A stretch of DNA of 64,000 nucleotides from Mesosutterella multiformis (GCF_003402575.1 NZ_BGZJ01000002.1:620001-684000), one strand, 5' to 3'. Positions 26,928-38,160 are shown, counted from the stretch's first letter. Program-made: numbers and translations. The notes: generated by a model not told the origin, from the sequence alone.

Positions 26928-26966
26928 CGCGCGTAAAACCTTTTCCGATTAGGGAAGCTCGAAGAA

Positions 26967-27620
26967 ATGCATATCGCTGAAGGCGTACTTTCCGCCCCTG
27001 TCCTCATTACGGGTGCCGTCGTGGCAGCCGGTGCCGTGGCTTACGGTCTTAAGAAACTCGATCCCCGGCAGGTGATGATGGCGGCGATTCTCGGCGCGGC
27101 GTTCTTTGTCGCTTCCCTGATCCACATCCCGGTGGGACCGAGTTCGGTGCACTTATTGCTGAACGGGCTTCTCGGGGTGCTGCTTGGCTGGAGCGCGGTC
27201 CCGGTGATCTTTGTGGGGCTGCTCCTGCAGGCGATCCTCTACGGTTTCGGCGGTCTCACGGTGCTTGGGGTCAACACCGCGACGATGGGGCTCGGGGCGG
27301 TGCTGAGTTGGTATATCTTCGGCGGGCTCCTCTCCGTCCTTAAGCCGCTTGGCGCGAAGAAAGCGGCGGCGGTCTCGGGGTTCGTCTCCGGTGCCTGCGG
27401 TGTCGCGATCGCCGCGGTCCTCACCGCGCTCGCGCTCGCGTTTACGGACGAAGGATTTAAGGCGTCCGCCGTGATGCTGCTTGCCGCTCACCTCCCCGTG
27501 ATGCTGATTGAGGGAATCGTGACCGCGGTCGCGGTGTCCTTTATCGCCCGTGTCCGCCCGGCGCTGCTCCCTGAAACCACGCGCCTCAAGCTCGCCGGGA
27601 TGATTCCGCCCGCCGAGTAG
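26967..27620 (+). CDS. nikM: NikM/CbiM-type substrate-specific membrane component (nickel/cobalt)
   Basis: 217 aa, with the invariant N-terminus MHIAEGVLS. Met1-His2 form the Ni/Co chelating N-terminus in this family. About seven hydrophobic helices; PVGPSSVHLLLNGLLGVLLG and GVNTATMGLGAV are conserved CbiM/NikM blocks. It is the S-component of the ECF transporter. The dedicated small NikN/CbiN is absent and is replaced here by NikK and NikL. Nickel is favoured by the operon type, but cobalt cannot be excluded. Confidence 0.9.
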   Translation: MHIAEGVLSAPVLITGAVVAAGAVAYGLKKLDPRQVMMAAILGAAFFVASLIHIPVGPSSVHLLLNGLLGVLLGWSAVPVIFVGLLLQAILYGFGGLTVLGVNTATMGLGAVLSWYIFGGLLSVLKPLGAKKAAAVSGFVSGACGVAIAAVLTALALAFTDEGFKASAVMLLAAHLPVMLIEGIVTAVAVSFIARVRPALLPETTRLKLAGMIPPAE

Positions 27621-27679
27621 CGCATAGCGGAATAACGAATTTATTTAGATTTAGTTATTTTCTACAAAGGTCCTTTGCT

Positions 27680-28444
27680 GTGAAACCGATTCTGAAGCAC
27701 ACCGCCGCGCTTGCCGCTCTTCTTACCCTGTCGTTCTCGGCCGCGGCGCACCGCGTGAATCTTTTCGCGTGGAGTGAAGGAAACGCCGTCCAGGTGGAGT
27801 CGAAATTCAGTGACTCGACCCCGGTGAAGGGCGGAAAACTCACCGTCACCGATACGGCGACCGGAAAGGTGCTCGCATCCGGGAAAACGTCTGACACCGG
27901 TACCTGGCGCTTCACACTCCCCGCGGGCTACCGCTCGGAAAAGGGCGTCACGGTCGCGGTCGCCGCGGGTGAAGGCCACGCCGCCACCTGGGAAATGACT
28001 CCGTCGGATCTCCCGAAGACGGTGACCGCCGCCCCGGCTCCGAAACCCGAACCCGCGGCGAAGCCCGCGGTGAAATCAGAACCCAAAGCTGAAGCGAAGC
28101 CCGCGGCCACGAAGGCCCCGGTGAAAGCGGAAGCGAAAGCTCCGGTGAAGGCTGCCGCTCCGGCCGCCAAGCCGACCGCTCAGCAGGTCGAAAACGCCAC
28201 GGTCCCCGTGGAACCCGGTCTCACAAAGGACGAAATCACGCTGATCGCCCAGTCCGCGGTGGAAGAGAAGGTCGCGCCGCTGCGTCAGAAGATCGCTGAG
28301 CTCTCGAACCCGAACCCCTCCGCGAAAGACGTGATCGGGGGGCTTGGCTGGATCTTCGGTATCGCGGGTGCCGCGGCGCTCGGCTACAAGAAGGGCAAGG
28401 AAAAGGGCGAAGCGGAAGGCAATAAAAAGGACAACGCCGCATGA
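27680..28444 (+). CDS. nikL: NikL-type component of Ni/Co ECF transporter
   Basis: 254 aa starting with GTG at 27680. A signal peptide ends at FSAAA; the mature end HRVNLFAWSEGNAVQVES is the typical NikL opening with an N-terminal His. An Ig-like domain to about residue 110 is followed by a long Ala/Lys/Pro-rich low-complexity linker (residues 115-175), then a helical segment and one C-terminal membrane span with a Lys/Glu-rich tail. The stop overlaps the nikQ start by four bases (ATGA). Confidence 0.75.
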   Translation: MKPILKHTAALAALLTLSFSAAAHRVNLFAWSEGNAVQVESKFSDSTPVKGGKLTVTDTATGKVLASGKTSDTGTWRFTLPAGYRSEKGVTVAVAAGEGHAATWEMTPSDLPKTVTAAPAPKPEPAAKPAVKSEPKAEAKPAATKAPVKAEAKAPVKAAAPAAKPTAQQVENATVPVEPGLTKDEITLIAQSAVEEKVAPLRQKIAELSNPNPSAKDVIGGLGWIFGIAGAAALGYKKGKEKGEAEGNKKDNAA

Positions 28445-29199
28445 CCACCGACGGCCCCGCTTCCTCTGTCCGCCACACGGATCCGAAAACCCGGTTCCTC
28501 GCGGCCGCGCTCATCTCTTTCTCCGTCGCCTTCGCGACCGGCATTCCGGCCGCGATCGCGGCGGTTTTGCTGTCTCTCGTTCTCATCGCGCTTTTCCGCC
28601 CGAACGCGAAAGAATTGAAGAAGCGGCTCCTCGCCGCGAACGCCTTCATTCTCTTCCTCTGGGTCTTTACGCCGTTCACGACGCCGGGAACGCCGGTGTG
28701 GTCGATCGGGCCGCTTACGGCGACAGACGCCGGTGTGCGCCTCTCGCTCCTCGTGACGCTTAAATGCAACGCGATCATCGCGTCGCTTTTTTCGCTTACC
28801 GCCGGGCTCACGCTTTCTGAATCCGCGATGGCGCTGCAGAAACTCGGCCTCCCCCCGAAACTCGTGATGCTTCTCCTCTTCACGGGGCGCTATATCGAGT
28901 CGTTCTCGCAGGAATATAAGCGGCTCCGGGACGCCGCGCGGCTCCGCGGCTTCGCCCCGAAAACAACGCTTTTCACGTATCGCGTCTACGCGACCCTCAT
29001 GGGGCAGCTTTTCGTCCGAGCCTTTGACCGGGCGGAGCGGACGGGGGAGGCGATGCGGCTCCGGGGGTTTGACGGCGTGAACCTCCGGTGCCTCGAATGG
29101 GCCGGTACGTCAGACGCGCGGCAGAACCTTGCATTAATATCGTTTGCCGTGCTTGAAATCGCGATTCTCGCGTCACTTATGATTCTGCGGCCGTTCTGA
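28441..29199 (+). CDS. nikQ: CbiQ/NikQ-type ECF transmembrane (T) component
   Basis: 252 aa. N-terminal DPKTRFLAAALISFS is the T-component signature. Five hydrophobic helices, and two coupling helices with the Ala-Arg-Gly type motifs DAARLRGF and EAMRLRGFDG, which contact the ATPase. It is translationally coupled to nikL and followed by the ATPase gene 36 bp later. Confidence 0.88.
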   Translation: MTTDGPASSVRHTDPKTRFLAAALISFSVAFATGIPAAIAAVLLSLVLIALFRPNAKELKKRLLAANAFILFLWVFTPFTTPGTPVWSIGPLTATDAGVRLSLLVTLKCNAIIASLFSLTAGLTLSESAMALQKLGLPPKLVMLLLFTGRYIESFSQEYKRLRDAARLRGFAPKTTLFTYRVYATLMGQLFVRAFDRAERTGEAMRLRGFDGVNLRCLEWAGTSDARQNLALISFAVLEIAILASLMILRPF

Positions 29200-29235
29200 A
29201 ACAAAGAGCCGCTGATCCCTTGGACTGCTGATTAA

Positions 29236-30000
29236 ATGACTGCCTCTGCCCCTATTTTTGAACTTCGGAATCTCGCGTTTTCGTGGCCGGACGCCATGGG
29301 AAACGCCGGCCGGGGGAAGCCGGTTTTCCGGGATCTCAACTTTTCACTCACGGACTCCGAAAAAATCGGCCTCTATGGACCGAATGGCTGCGGAAAGACG
29401 ACGCTCCTCAAGCTCATCACGGGGCTCCTCACGCCTCAAGCTGGTGACGTGTGTTTCGAGGGAACCCCGGTGAAAACGGAAGCGGAATTCCGGAGCCTTC
29501 GCTGCGCAGTCGGCTACGTGCTTCAGAACGCCGAGGATCAGCTTTTCTTCCCCGAGGTGATTGAGGATGTGTCGTTCGGCCCGCTGAATCTCGGCCGCAG
29601 CCAGGCAGAGGCTCTGAAAGACGCCGAGGAGACGCTGGAAACCCTCGGGCTCTCCGCTTTCGCGCACCGGTCAAGCGACCGGCTTTCAGGCGGCGAAAAG
29701 AAGCTCGTCTCGATCGCGACCGTGCTCGCGATGAAGCCGCGCGCGCTGCTCCTCGATGAACCGACCACCGGTTTGGATGAAAAAGCGCGTGAGCAGCTGA
29801 TCCACGTCCTCAAACTCATTAACCTCCCCCGGATCGTGGTGTCGCATGACTGGGACTTCCTCATGGAGGTCTCGGACACCTTCGCGACGATTGAGTCGAA
29901 ACCAGAGGGCGGTCAGGTCGTCGCCTGCGGGAAACCGGAAACCCATATCCACCGCCACACGCATCCGGGCGGCTTTGAGCACCATAATCACGAAGAGTGA
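29236..30000 (+). CDS. nikO: CbiO/NikO-type ECF ATPase with His-rich tail
   Basis: 254 aa ABC ATPase. Walker A GPNGCGKTTL (about residues 48-57), Q-loop VLQNAEDQLF typical of ECF ATPases, signature LSGGEKK, Walker B ALLLDEPTTGLDE. The C-terminus ends in a His-rich segment (HIHRHTHPGG, then HHNH), suited to binding nickel or cobalt. The tail is not needed for ATPase function and may buffer the imported metal. Last gene of the operon; a terminator follows. Confidence 0.9.
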   Translation: MTASAPIFELRNLAFSWPDAMGNAGRGKPVFRDLNFSLTDSEKIGLYGPNGCGKTTLLKLITGLLTPQAGDVCFEGTPVKTEAEFRSLRCAVGYVLQNAEDQLFFPEVIEDVSFGPLNLGRSQAEALKDAEETLETLGLSAFAHRSSDRLSGGEKKLVSIATVLAMKPRALLLDEPTTGLDEKAREQLIHVLKLINLPRIVVSHDWDFLMEVSDTFATIESKPEGGQVVACGKPETHIHRHTHPGGFEHHNHEE

Positions 30001-30022
30001 GTTTGGAGCTCATCGGATAAAC

Positions 30023-30053
30023 GAAAGGCGCTTCATCTGAAGCGCCTTTCTTG
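30023..30053 (+). terminator. Rho-independent terminator of the nik operon
   Basis: Perfect 13-bp stem GAAAGGCGCTTCA and its complement with 2-nt centre, then a short T-rich tail. It lies between convergent genes. Confidence 0.8.
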
Positions 30054-30070
30054 TTTCTGGAACGATCCTG

Positions 30071-30994
30071 TCAGTCCTCGATCGGCGTGATCGTCCTCCG
30101 CACGCAGTCGATAAAGGCCTGCGCGGCTTTCGAGAGATACCGGTCCTCGCGCCAGAAGACGGAGAAGTCAAGCTCGGGAGATTTCCCGGCGATCGTGAAG
30201 AACACGACACCCGTCGGTTTCTGATTCCGGACCACCGCGTCCGGAATGAAGGAAAGCCCCACCCCCTCTCGCACAAAGGAACTGACGGCCGCGACGGTCT
30301 CCGTTTCCACAACGGGGTTCGGATGGACACCGGTCTCCTGCACCAGCTGATCGAAGTAAAGCCGCATCACCTGCTCTTTATTCAGAATGATGAAGGGCTC
30401 ACCCTCCAATTCCTTGAAGCTCACTTCCGGGAACGGGGGCTCGAAGGGGTCGCCCTTTTTCGCGCGTTTCGCGAGCCTGTGCCCCTCGGGGACCGCAAGC
30501 AGAATCTTTTCCCGCTCCACCTTGAACCCGGTGAGACCGGGGCTCTTCAGCGTACTCGCGAGAAACGCGCAGTCCACTTCGCCGTTGGTCACCGCTTCCG
30601 CCAATTGCCCCGACGTGAATTCCCGGATCTGGATCCGGACCCCCGGGGCCTCACGCCTGAACGCGGGGAGGATGTGAGTCAGCACCGCGACTGTCCGGTT
30701 CTGCGTCGACCCGATCACGACTTCCCCGGATTTCACATCCCGCCGGTCCTCGTAATAGTGCTTCCGCTCTTCCTCAATCGCGTCGATCCGGCGTTCCGTC
30801 TCAACGAAATACTTCCCTTCCTCAGTGAGTGTCCAGGGCGACTTCGAGCGGTCAAAAATCGGGCAGCCGAGTGTGTCCTCGAGCCGCTTCACGTACTGCG
30901 AAAGCGAGGGCTGCGACACGAAGAGCCGCCTCGACGCGCTTCGGATCGAACCGCTTTCCAGAATCGCTTCAATATGCATCAGAGCTCGGCGCAC
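30071..30994 (-). CDS. LysR-family transcriptional regulator
   Basis: 307 aa. Canonical N-terminal HTH (SGSIRSASRRLFVSQPSLSQ, then YVKRLEDTLGCPIFDRS) and a LysR substrate-binding domain (GEVVIGSTQNRTV, VREGVGLSFIPDAV). There is no divergent partner gene now: IS30 copy 2 begins 231 bp upstream. The ancestral neighbour beyond the IS is the MBL hydrolase gene at 33.7 kb, which would have been divergently transcribed and is a candidate target. Confidence 0.88.
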   Translation of the reverse strand: MRRALMHIEAILESGSIRSASRRLFVSQPSLSQYVKRLEDTLGCPIFDRSKSPWTLTEEGKYFVETERRIDAIEEERKHYYEDRRDVKSGEVVIGSTQNRTVAVLTHILPAFRREAPGVRIQIREFTSGQLAEAVTNGEVDCAFLASTLKSPGLTGFKVEREKILLAVPEGHRLAKRAKKGDPFEPPFPEVSFKELEGEPFIILNKEQVMRLYFDQLVQETGVHPNPVVETETVAAVSSFVREGVGLSFIPDAVVRNQKPTGVVFFTIAGKSPELDFSVFWREDRYLSKAAQAFIDCVRRTITPIED

Positions 30995-32142
30995 GGGGCT
31001 TTCTCCATAGAATTAACTTTTATGTTTATTTTAACAGTCAGAAATAATATTAGATTATATAGGGTGATTTATGTAGTATTTATCTCTGTTCTACCAGAAT
31101 AGAACGGAATCATTTTTCTCCGGCAGGGTCAGTTTTCTGCCGGATTTTTCTTGCCCGGAACTTTCTGATCCTGCCGTCCGGGGTTCCCGGCTCACGCCTG
31201 TCGCACTTTTTCACGTTTTTTTAACGGCGAATTATCACTTCAAGTGCAAAGCCTGAGAAAAGAATAGTGGCCCATAAAGCTTCCATAATAGAGATTGTCA
31301 AGATAACTATAGAGGGAGCTCATGAGCCACTATCATCATCTTACTCTTCGGGACAGAGTATTTATTTCGGCTTTAACGATTTCAGGCAAATCCCTGTCTG
31401 AAATTGCATGTGCGATTGGGAAAAATGTTTCTACGATCTCCCGCGAACTGAAGCGAAACAAGGCTGTATCGGCCCAGGATGGGGCTTCAGCTGCCTATGA
31501 TCCCTGTGCCGCGCAGGCCCGATATCAGAGACAGAGAAAGCATTGCGGAAAGAGAAACATTCTGAAGTCTGACTCGTTGCTGACAAGGATTGTCTCAAAT
31601 CTGCTGGTTAAGAAATTCTGGTCTCCGGAGCAGATTCAATACCGTCTCAGAAAGGAGCTGCCGAATCTAAGGATCAGCGCCACGACAATCTACCGAGGAA
31701 TCAATTCTGGCTTTCTGGATCGCTTTGTGGATGGCCGAAAGATGTCCCGACACCTGCGACACCACGGTAAAACGCGTCACCGTAAAGGCATGACCGAGAG
31801 GCGAGGAAAGATCCAGATCACTCACAGCATTGAAGAGCGACCCCTGGAAGCTCAGAACAGATCTCGCCTGGGGGATTGGGAAGGCGATACCGTCATCGGA
31901 AAAAAGGGCGGAGCCTGCCTCACGACTCTGGTCGATAGGAAGTCCGGCTTTCTCTGTGGCGGGAAAACCGCTTCCAAGACTGCGGCCGATGTGTCTGCCG
32001 TAATTGAGAAATCTCTGTCAGATAAGGATCTGCGTACGATTACCGTAGATCGCGGAAAAGAATTTTCCTGGGCTGAAAAACTGGAGAAAGATCTCAGAAC
32101 CAAAGTGTATTTCTGCTTGCCTCATCATCCATGGGAGAAAGG

Positions 32143-33485
32143 GAGGGTGTGTAATTTTTTGTGGGCGGCTCGTTCAAGGTTAATCGATGTAGGGGGTGAT
32201 TCGGTCACCAAATAGCACAACCAATTCTCTCATAGCGGCACTCCAGTATGGAGAAGGCCGCACCCATCTTTTCTCTACTTTCCGGATTGCCAGAAAGAGA
32301 AGTTTCAAAGCAGCCGTTTCAGTAGGGAAAGCAGCTCGGGTCTTAATTACTTTTCTTAGATCCCGATTAAGGCTCTCTATGGCATTGGTTGTATAAATAA
32401 GTCTGCGGATATTTGGGGAAAAATCAAAGAAGGGGATCACCTTATCCCAGGAATCGATCCACTGTTTGGCGATGTAAGGGTATCTGAGCCCCAGTTCCGA
32501 CTGTGCAAAAGCGTCCAGTTCCTTCCGCGCATCAGCCGCGTTTACGGCCCGGTAAATGGGCTTCAGCGCGCCGGCTACGGCCTTGTAATCCTTATATCCG
32601 ACGAATTTCAGACTGTTCCTGATCAGGTGAACAATGCAGGTCTGCAGCAGAGTGTTGGGAAAGGCAGCTTCAAGCGCCTCCTTCATTCCCTTGAGTCCGT
32701 CTGTGACAGCAATCAGAATATCAGACACCCCCCTGTTTTTGAGTTCAGTGAAGACCTTAAGCCAATATTTTGCGCTTTCGTTATCAGCGACCCACATCCC
32801 CAAAACTTCCTTGCGGCCCTGGGCGTTTACGCCCAAGGCAAGATGGACCGCTTTCGGGGTAACAATGCCATTATCACCTCGGATTTTGACTCGAATAGAG
32901 TCAAAGAAAACAGTTGTATAAAACGGATCCAGAGGACGGTTCTGCCATTTTTCAACCTCAGGAAGGATGGCGTCCGTAACATCGCTGATAAATTCGGCAC
33001 TGGTCTCCATACCGTATTCATCATAGAGAAAGCCTTGAATTTCCCGGGTTGAGAGCCCTCTGGCGTACAAGGCCAGAACCTTGTCCTCAAACCCCGCCAG
33101 CTGGCGTTTATGCTTAGGAACGACCCTCGGCTCAAACTCTCCCTTGCGGTCTCTGGGTACGTCAATACGGATATTTCCAAGGCTGGACGATTTGAGGGTT
33201 TTCGAACTATGCCCGTTACGCTCATTTTCGGTGACACGTTTACCGCCTCTTTCGTAACCGAGATGATTGGTCATTTCACCGTCAAGCATTTGAGTCAGCA
33301 GCCGACCGAGCATATGGGCCATAAGATTTTCCGCATCCTCTGCGGTATTAATCTCAAGCCCGGATTTCTTGGCGTTTTCTAAAATCTGTCCTGCAACACT
33401 ATCCAAGGGGTCTGTCTTTCGTTTCATTTGAGGCTCCTCCAAGAGCAATTATCTCAGAGTCACCCACAAAATTTTCCTCACCCTC
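32143..33485 (-). mobile_element. IS256-family (Mutator) insertion sequence, copy A (1343 bp), inside IS30
   Basis: The ends are imperfect inverted repeats: GAGGGTGTGTAATTTTTTGT and GAGGGTGAGGAAAATTTTGT. GAGAAAGG is duplicated at both sides (32135-32142, 33486-33493), an 8-bp target duplication as in IS256 elements. Length equals copy B at 42.4 kb. Confidence 0.93.
32180..33427 (-). CDS. IS256-family (Mutator type) transposase, copy A
   Basis: 415 aa from the ATG at 33427, chosen for the GGAGGAG ribosome-binding site; a TTG seven codons upstream is less likely. DDE residues are Asp in VFFDSIRVKIRG, Asp in AVTDGLKGMKEAL with the C-x2-H motif TCIVHL, and Glu in NAIESLNRDLRKVIKTR. It differs from copy B at one visible residue, Ser instead of Ala right after the first catalytic Asp (a single T/G base change). 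The frame is intact. Confidence 0.95.
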   Translation of the reverse strand: MKRKTDPLDSVAGQILENAKKSGLEINTAEDAENLMAHMLGRLLTQMLDGEMTNHLGYERGGKRVTENERNGHSSKTLKSSSLGNIRIDVPRDRKGEFEPRVVPKHKRQLAGFEDKVLALYARGLSTREIQGFLYDEYGMETSAEFISDVTDAILPEVEKWQNRPLDPFYTTVFFDSIRVKIRGDNGIVTPKAVHLALGVNAQGRKEVLGMWVADNESAKYWLKVFTELKNRGVSDILIAVTDGLKGMKEALEAAFPNTLLQTCIVHLIRNSLKFVGYKDYKAVAGALKPIYRAVNAADARKELDAFAQSELGLRYPYIAKQWIDSWDKVIPFFDFSPNIRRLIYTTNAIESLNRDLRKVIKTRAAFPTETAALKLLFLAIRKVEKRWVRPSPYWSAAMRELVVLFGDRITPYID

Positions 33486-33739
33486 GAGAAAGGAAGTAAT
33501 GAAAATACAAACGGACTTCTTAGAGACTTTTTCCCAAAAGGAATGAGTATCGATAAAATTTCTCAGGCAGAAGTTCAGAAACGGTTCAATGCTCTGAATT
33601 TCAGACCCAGAAAACGTCTCAATTGGAAGTGTCCGGCTGAAGTCTTTTATTCAGTAACTTTGCACTTGATTTGATAATTCACCACGTTTAAAGATCAGCG
33701 GGGAACGGTGCCTGCAGTAGCATAAGCGGAAATCCATCA

Positions 33740-35014
33740 TTGAATCCTTTTTCAGCCGCTATGCATGAACCGTTTAAACAGAGTCCCGTCGCGAAATGCA
33801 CGCGTCGGGCGCTCTTCGGCGGCGCGATCGCGGGAGCCGTCGTGATGACGCCCGGCTGCTCCTTCGTGAACCGCTTTGGCGAGATCCCCGAGGGGAAGCT
33901 CGCGGAGAGTATCCATACGTCCCCCAACTGGATTGACGGGGAATTCCGTAACCAGCAGCCCACGTCCGTCATGGTCGGAAAGGACGGCTTTGTGGAAGCC
34001 TGGTGGAAGTTTCTCACGAATTCCACGCCGGATCTGAAACCCGCGGCGCCTCTCCCCTGCACGCACACCGATCTCTCAGCTCTCGATCCCAGCCGCGATA
34101 TCGCGGTGTGGCTCGGGCACTCGGGGCTCTATTTCCAGCTCGCCGGTCTCCGGTTCCTCGTGGATCCGGTGTATTCGGCGTACGCGTCGCCGGTGTCGTT
34201 TATCAATAAAAGCTTTGAGTTCCGGGGCGGCTATCCCTTTACCGCGAAGACCACGCCTCCAATCGACCTTCTGATCCTCACGCACGACCACTGGGATCAC
34301 CTCGACTGCGAGACGATCAAGGCGCTCGACCACAAGGTGAAGCGCTACGCGGTGCCGCTTGGCGTGAATTCGCATCTCCTCGCCTGGGGCATTAACCCGG
34401 ATAAGATCCTCGTTTTCGACTGGTACGACGCCGCGCGGTTCACGGAACCGAAGCCTGAGGTGGTGCACCCGTTCCATAAACCGGAAAAGCGCCTGCAGCC
34501 CGCTGAATGGAAATCCGGCGCGCTTCAGGCCCGCGCGATCTACTTCTTCCCGTCCCGTCACTTCTCAGGCCGCACGCTGAAGCGCGATCAGACACTCTGG
34601 GGGTCTTACGTGATTGAGGCGGGCGGCAAGCGCCTGTACCTCTCGGGTGACGGCGGCAACGGCCCGCACTTCAAGGAAATCGGCGACCTCTTCCGCGATT
34701 CGGGTGGCTTCGATCTCGCCTTTATCGAGGACGGTCAGTACAACGCGGACTGGGCGGAAATCCATATGGCACCTGAAGGCTCCGTCAAAGCCGCGACCGA
34801 AGTCGGCGCGAAATCCGTGATCCCGATCCACAACTGCCGCTACGCGCTCGCGCGCCACGCCTGGTACGATCCGCTGGAGCGGATCCGGATGGCGTCTCAC
34901 CTCGCGGACTGGAAGCTCCTCACGCCGAAGGTGGGGGACGTGGTCCCGATCGGGGATCTCACGATCGAGTTCCCGGCCTGGTGGCGCGACGTTCCGAAGA
35001 GCGCCTCCTCGTAA
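33740..35014 (+). CDS. Tat/lipoprotein-type metallo-beta-lactamase-fold hydrolase (NAPE-PLD/UlaG-like)
   Basis: 424 aa from a TTG at 33740; an ATG at 33761 gives 417 aa and is equally possible, neither with a strong ribosome-binding site. The N-terminus has TRRALFGG followed by a hydrophobic stretch ending in PGC, so it is likely a twin-arginine exported lipoprotein. MBL metal ligands are LTHDHWDHLD, a later RHFSGR and Asp in YLSGDGG. The fold family hydrolyses phosphodiesters of lipids or lactone-like substrates, and the substrate here is unknown. IS30 copy 2 ends 56 bp upstream. Confidence 0.82.
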   Translation: MNPFSAAMHEPFKQSPVAKCTRRALFGGAIAGAVVMTPGCSFVNRFGEIPEGKLAESIHTSPNWIDGEFRNQQPTSVMVGKDGFVEAWWKFLTNSTPDLKPAAPLPCTHTDLSALDPSRDIAVWLGHSGLYFQLAGLRFLVDPVYSAYASPVSFINKSFEFRGGYPFTAKTTPPIDLLILTHDHWDHLDCETIKALDHKVKRYAVPLGVNSHLLAWGINPDKILVFDWYDAARFTEPKPEVVHPFHKPEKRLQPAEWKSGALQARAIYFFPSRHFSGRTLKRDQTLWGSYVIEAGGKRLYLSGDGGNGPHFKEIGDLFRDSGGFDLAFIEDGQYNADWAEIHMAPEGSVKAATEVGAKSVIPIHNCRYALARHAWYDPLERIRMASHLADWKLLTPKVGDVVPIGDLTIEFPAWWRDVPKSASS

Positions 35015-35125
35015 AGTTCCGCAAAGCCCCCGGTGAGCGGGGGTTCCAGCGCACATTTCCCGCCGATTCCCCGTGCCGGCGCGCCTTTCCCGTGATACGA
35101 TTCGACGGAAAAAGGAGTCCGGCTT

Positions 35126-35776
35126 ATGGATTGGTACGAAAAAGGAATGGGGGAACGGTTTTCGACGTTCCACGCGGTGCTGCTCGCCATCTGGCTCGCG
35201 GTGCTCGTCTGGTCCGGCATCAATCCGCATGACCGTCTCACGTGGTGGCTCGAATGTACGCCGGGGCTGATCGGCTTCGCGCTCCTCGCCCTCACCTGGG
35301 GGAAATTCCGCTTCTCACGCTTCTGCTACGCGCTGATCGCGATCCACTGCGTGATCCTCTTTATCGGCGCGAAGTACACGTATGCCGAAGTCCCGCTCTT
35401 CACGTGGCTTGAGGGGCCGCTTCACTTCGCGCGCAACAATTACGACAAGGTCGGTCATTTCGCTCAAGGGGCGTTCCCCGCGATCATCGCGCGGGAAATC
35501 ATCCTCCGGACGCGCGCCGCCCGCTCCAAAGCCTGGGCCGCGTTTTTCTCGATTACGGTGTGTCTGTCGATCGCCGCGCTCTACGAAATTTTTGAGTGGG
35601 CAACCGCCGAAATCATTCACGAGGAAGCGGACGCGTTTCTCGGCACGCAGGGCGACCCCTGGGACACGCAGAAAGATATGGCGTGGTGTCTTGTGGGTGC
35701 GGTCTTCTCGATGCTCTTCTTAACGGGAATTCACGACCGCTCGATCAGGCGGCTCGTCTCGCGCCGAAACGAGTAA
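35126..35776 (+). CDS. DUF2238 (YjdF-like) integral membrane protein
   Basis: 216 aa, about six hydrophobic helices. NNYDKVGHFAQGAFPAIIAR is the hallmark of the family, and ALYEIFEWATAEIIHEEADA adds conserved acidic/His positions within the membrane region. Function is unknown. AAAAAGGAG lies just upstream of the start. No operon with the downstream riboswitch-controlled gene. Confidence 0.8.
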   Translation: MDWYEKGMGERFSTFHAVLLAIWLAVLVWSGINPHDRLTWWLECTPGLIGFALLALTWGKFRFSRFCYALIAIHCVILFIGAKYTYAEVPLFTWLEGPLHFARNNYDKVGHFAQGAFPAIIAREIILRTRAARSKAWAAFFSITVCLSIAALYEIFEWATAEIIHEEADAFLGTQGDPWDTQKDMAWCLVGAVFSMLFLTGIHDRSIRRLVSRRNE

Positions 35777-35833
35777 AACTTCTTTTCATCCCCTCCTCTC
35801 GGATCCCAACCCCGTTTAGAATGGTGCGCACGT

Positions 35834-35930
35834 TCGGGGTATCAGGACACGCGGTCTGTCACGAAAACGCGTTCCTGATTGAGAAACACCCGTGGAACCT
35901 GATGCGGCTGATACCGTCGGAGGGAAACGA
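35834..35930 (+). ncRNA. TPP riboswitch (THI element) upstream of thiC
   Basis: The conserved core is visible in order: CGGGGTATCAGGAC, CCTGATTGAGAAACACCC, GGAACCTGATGCGGCTGATA, CCGTCGGAGGGAA. These are the pyrimidine-sensor and pyrophosphate-sensor helices of the thiamine pyrophosphate aptamer. A terminator-like hairpin follows before thiC, so binding of TPP probably stops transcription. Confidence 0.92.
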
Positions 35931-35953
35931 ATATGCAGCGGTGCGGGAGCCGG

Positions 35954-35998
35954 GACGCTTTCCGGAATTAAGAGAACTCCCGGAAGGCGTTCTTTTTG
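35954..35998 (+). terminator. Riboswitch-controlled terminator hairpin
   Basis: Stem GACGCTTTCCGG / CCGGAAGGCGTTC followed by TTTTT, 24 bases after the TPP aptamer and 82 bases before thiC. It is the likely expression platform. Confidence 0.75.
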
Positions 35999-36065
35999 AG
36001 AGACGTCTCAAGACCCCACCCTGCATACCGGCTGTTATTCCCTCCGTCTTTCTCGCCGCCTATAA

Positions 36066-37940
<1,875 letters not shown>

Positions 37941-38061
37941 TGGGCGCTTTTCCTTAGAGTCTCTACGACAAAAACCTTATCCGAAATCAAAATTTTGACT
38001 TTTCAAAATCGCTCGGGTAAGGTTACTTATACGTTTTTACTTGTTACAGGAACTTTTCCAA
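37941..38061 (+). promoter_or_regulatory. Spacer with likely promoter for the small-ORF/AbrB region
   Basis: TTGACT at about 37997 and an AT-rich element ending TTATAC about 25 bases later resemble a sigma-70 promoter ahead of the 32-aa ORF. No thiC terminator with a T tract was recognised. Confidence 0.4.
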
Positions 38062-38160
38062 ATGTCTAACCAGCTGTTCATCGTTGACAGCATGTGCATG
38101 CGACTGACGCGGCTCTCCAGAGCTAAGGCGTCTCGTTCTGCACACCCGTTAGAAAGATAA
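38062..38160 (+). CDS. Possible 32-aa small protein or leader peptide
   Basis: ATG at 38062 with ACAGGAA upstream, 32 codons. The product begins MSNQLFIVDSMCMRLTRLSR and has a basic C-terminal half. A strong terminator follows directly, and the AbrB-type gene lies beyond it. This arrangement fits a leader ORF with an attenuator. No repeated regulatory codon is evident. Confidence 0.35.
   Translation: MSNQLFIVDSMCMRLTRLSRAKASRSAHPLER

Larger units (their letters stand above)
31322..33674 (+). pseudogene. IS30 transposase gene split by IS256-family insertion
   Basis: Codons for the N-terminal part run from 31322 to about 32142, and the rest resumes at 33494 and ends at 33674. The interruption falls within the catalytic region, just before the Glu of the DDE triad (after HHPWEKG). 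Joined without the insert, the frame is 333 aa with no other change, so the break is recent. Confidence 0.92.
31226..33683 (+). mobile_element. IS30-family insertion sequence, copy 2, interrupted by an IS256-family element
   Basis: The ends match copy 1 (GGCGAATTATCACTTCAAG and inverted GGTGAATTATCAAATCAAG). AC flanks both sides (31224-31225, 33684-33685) as a 2-bp target duplication. Removing the IS256-type insertion and one 8-bp duplication leaves 1107 bp, the exact length of copy 1. Confidence 0.92.
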
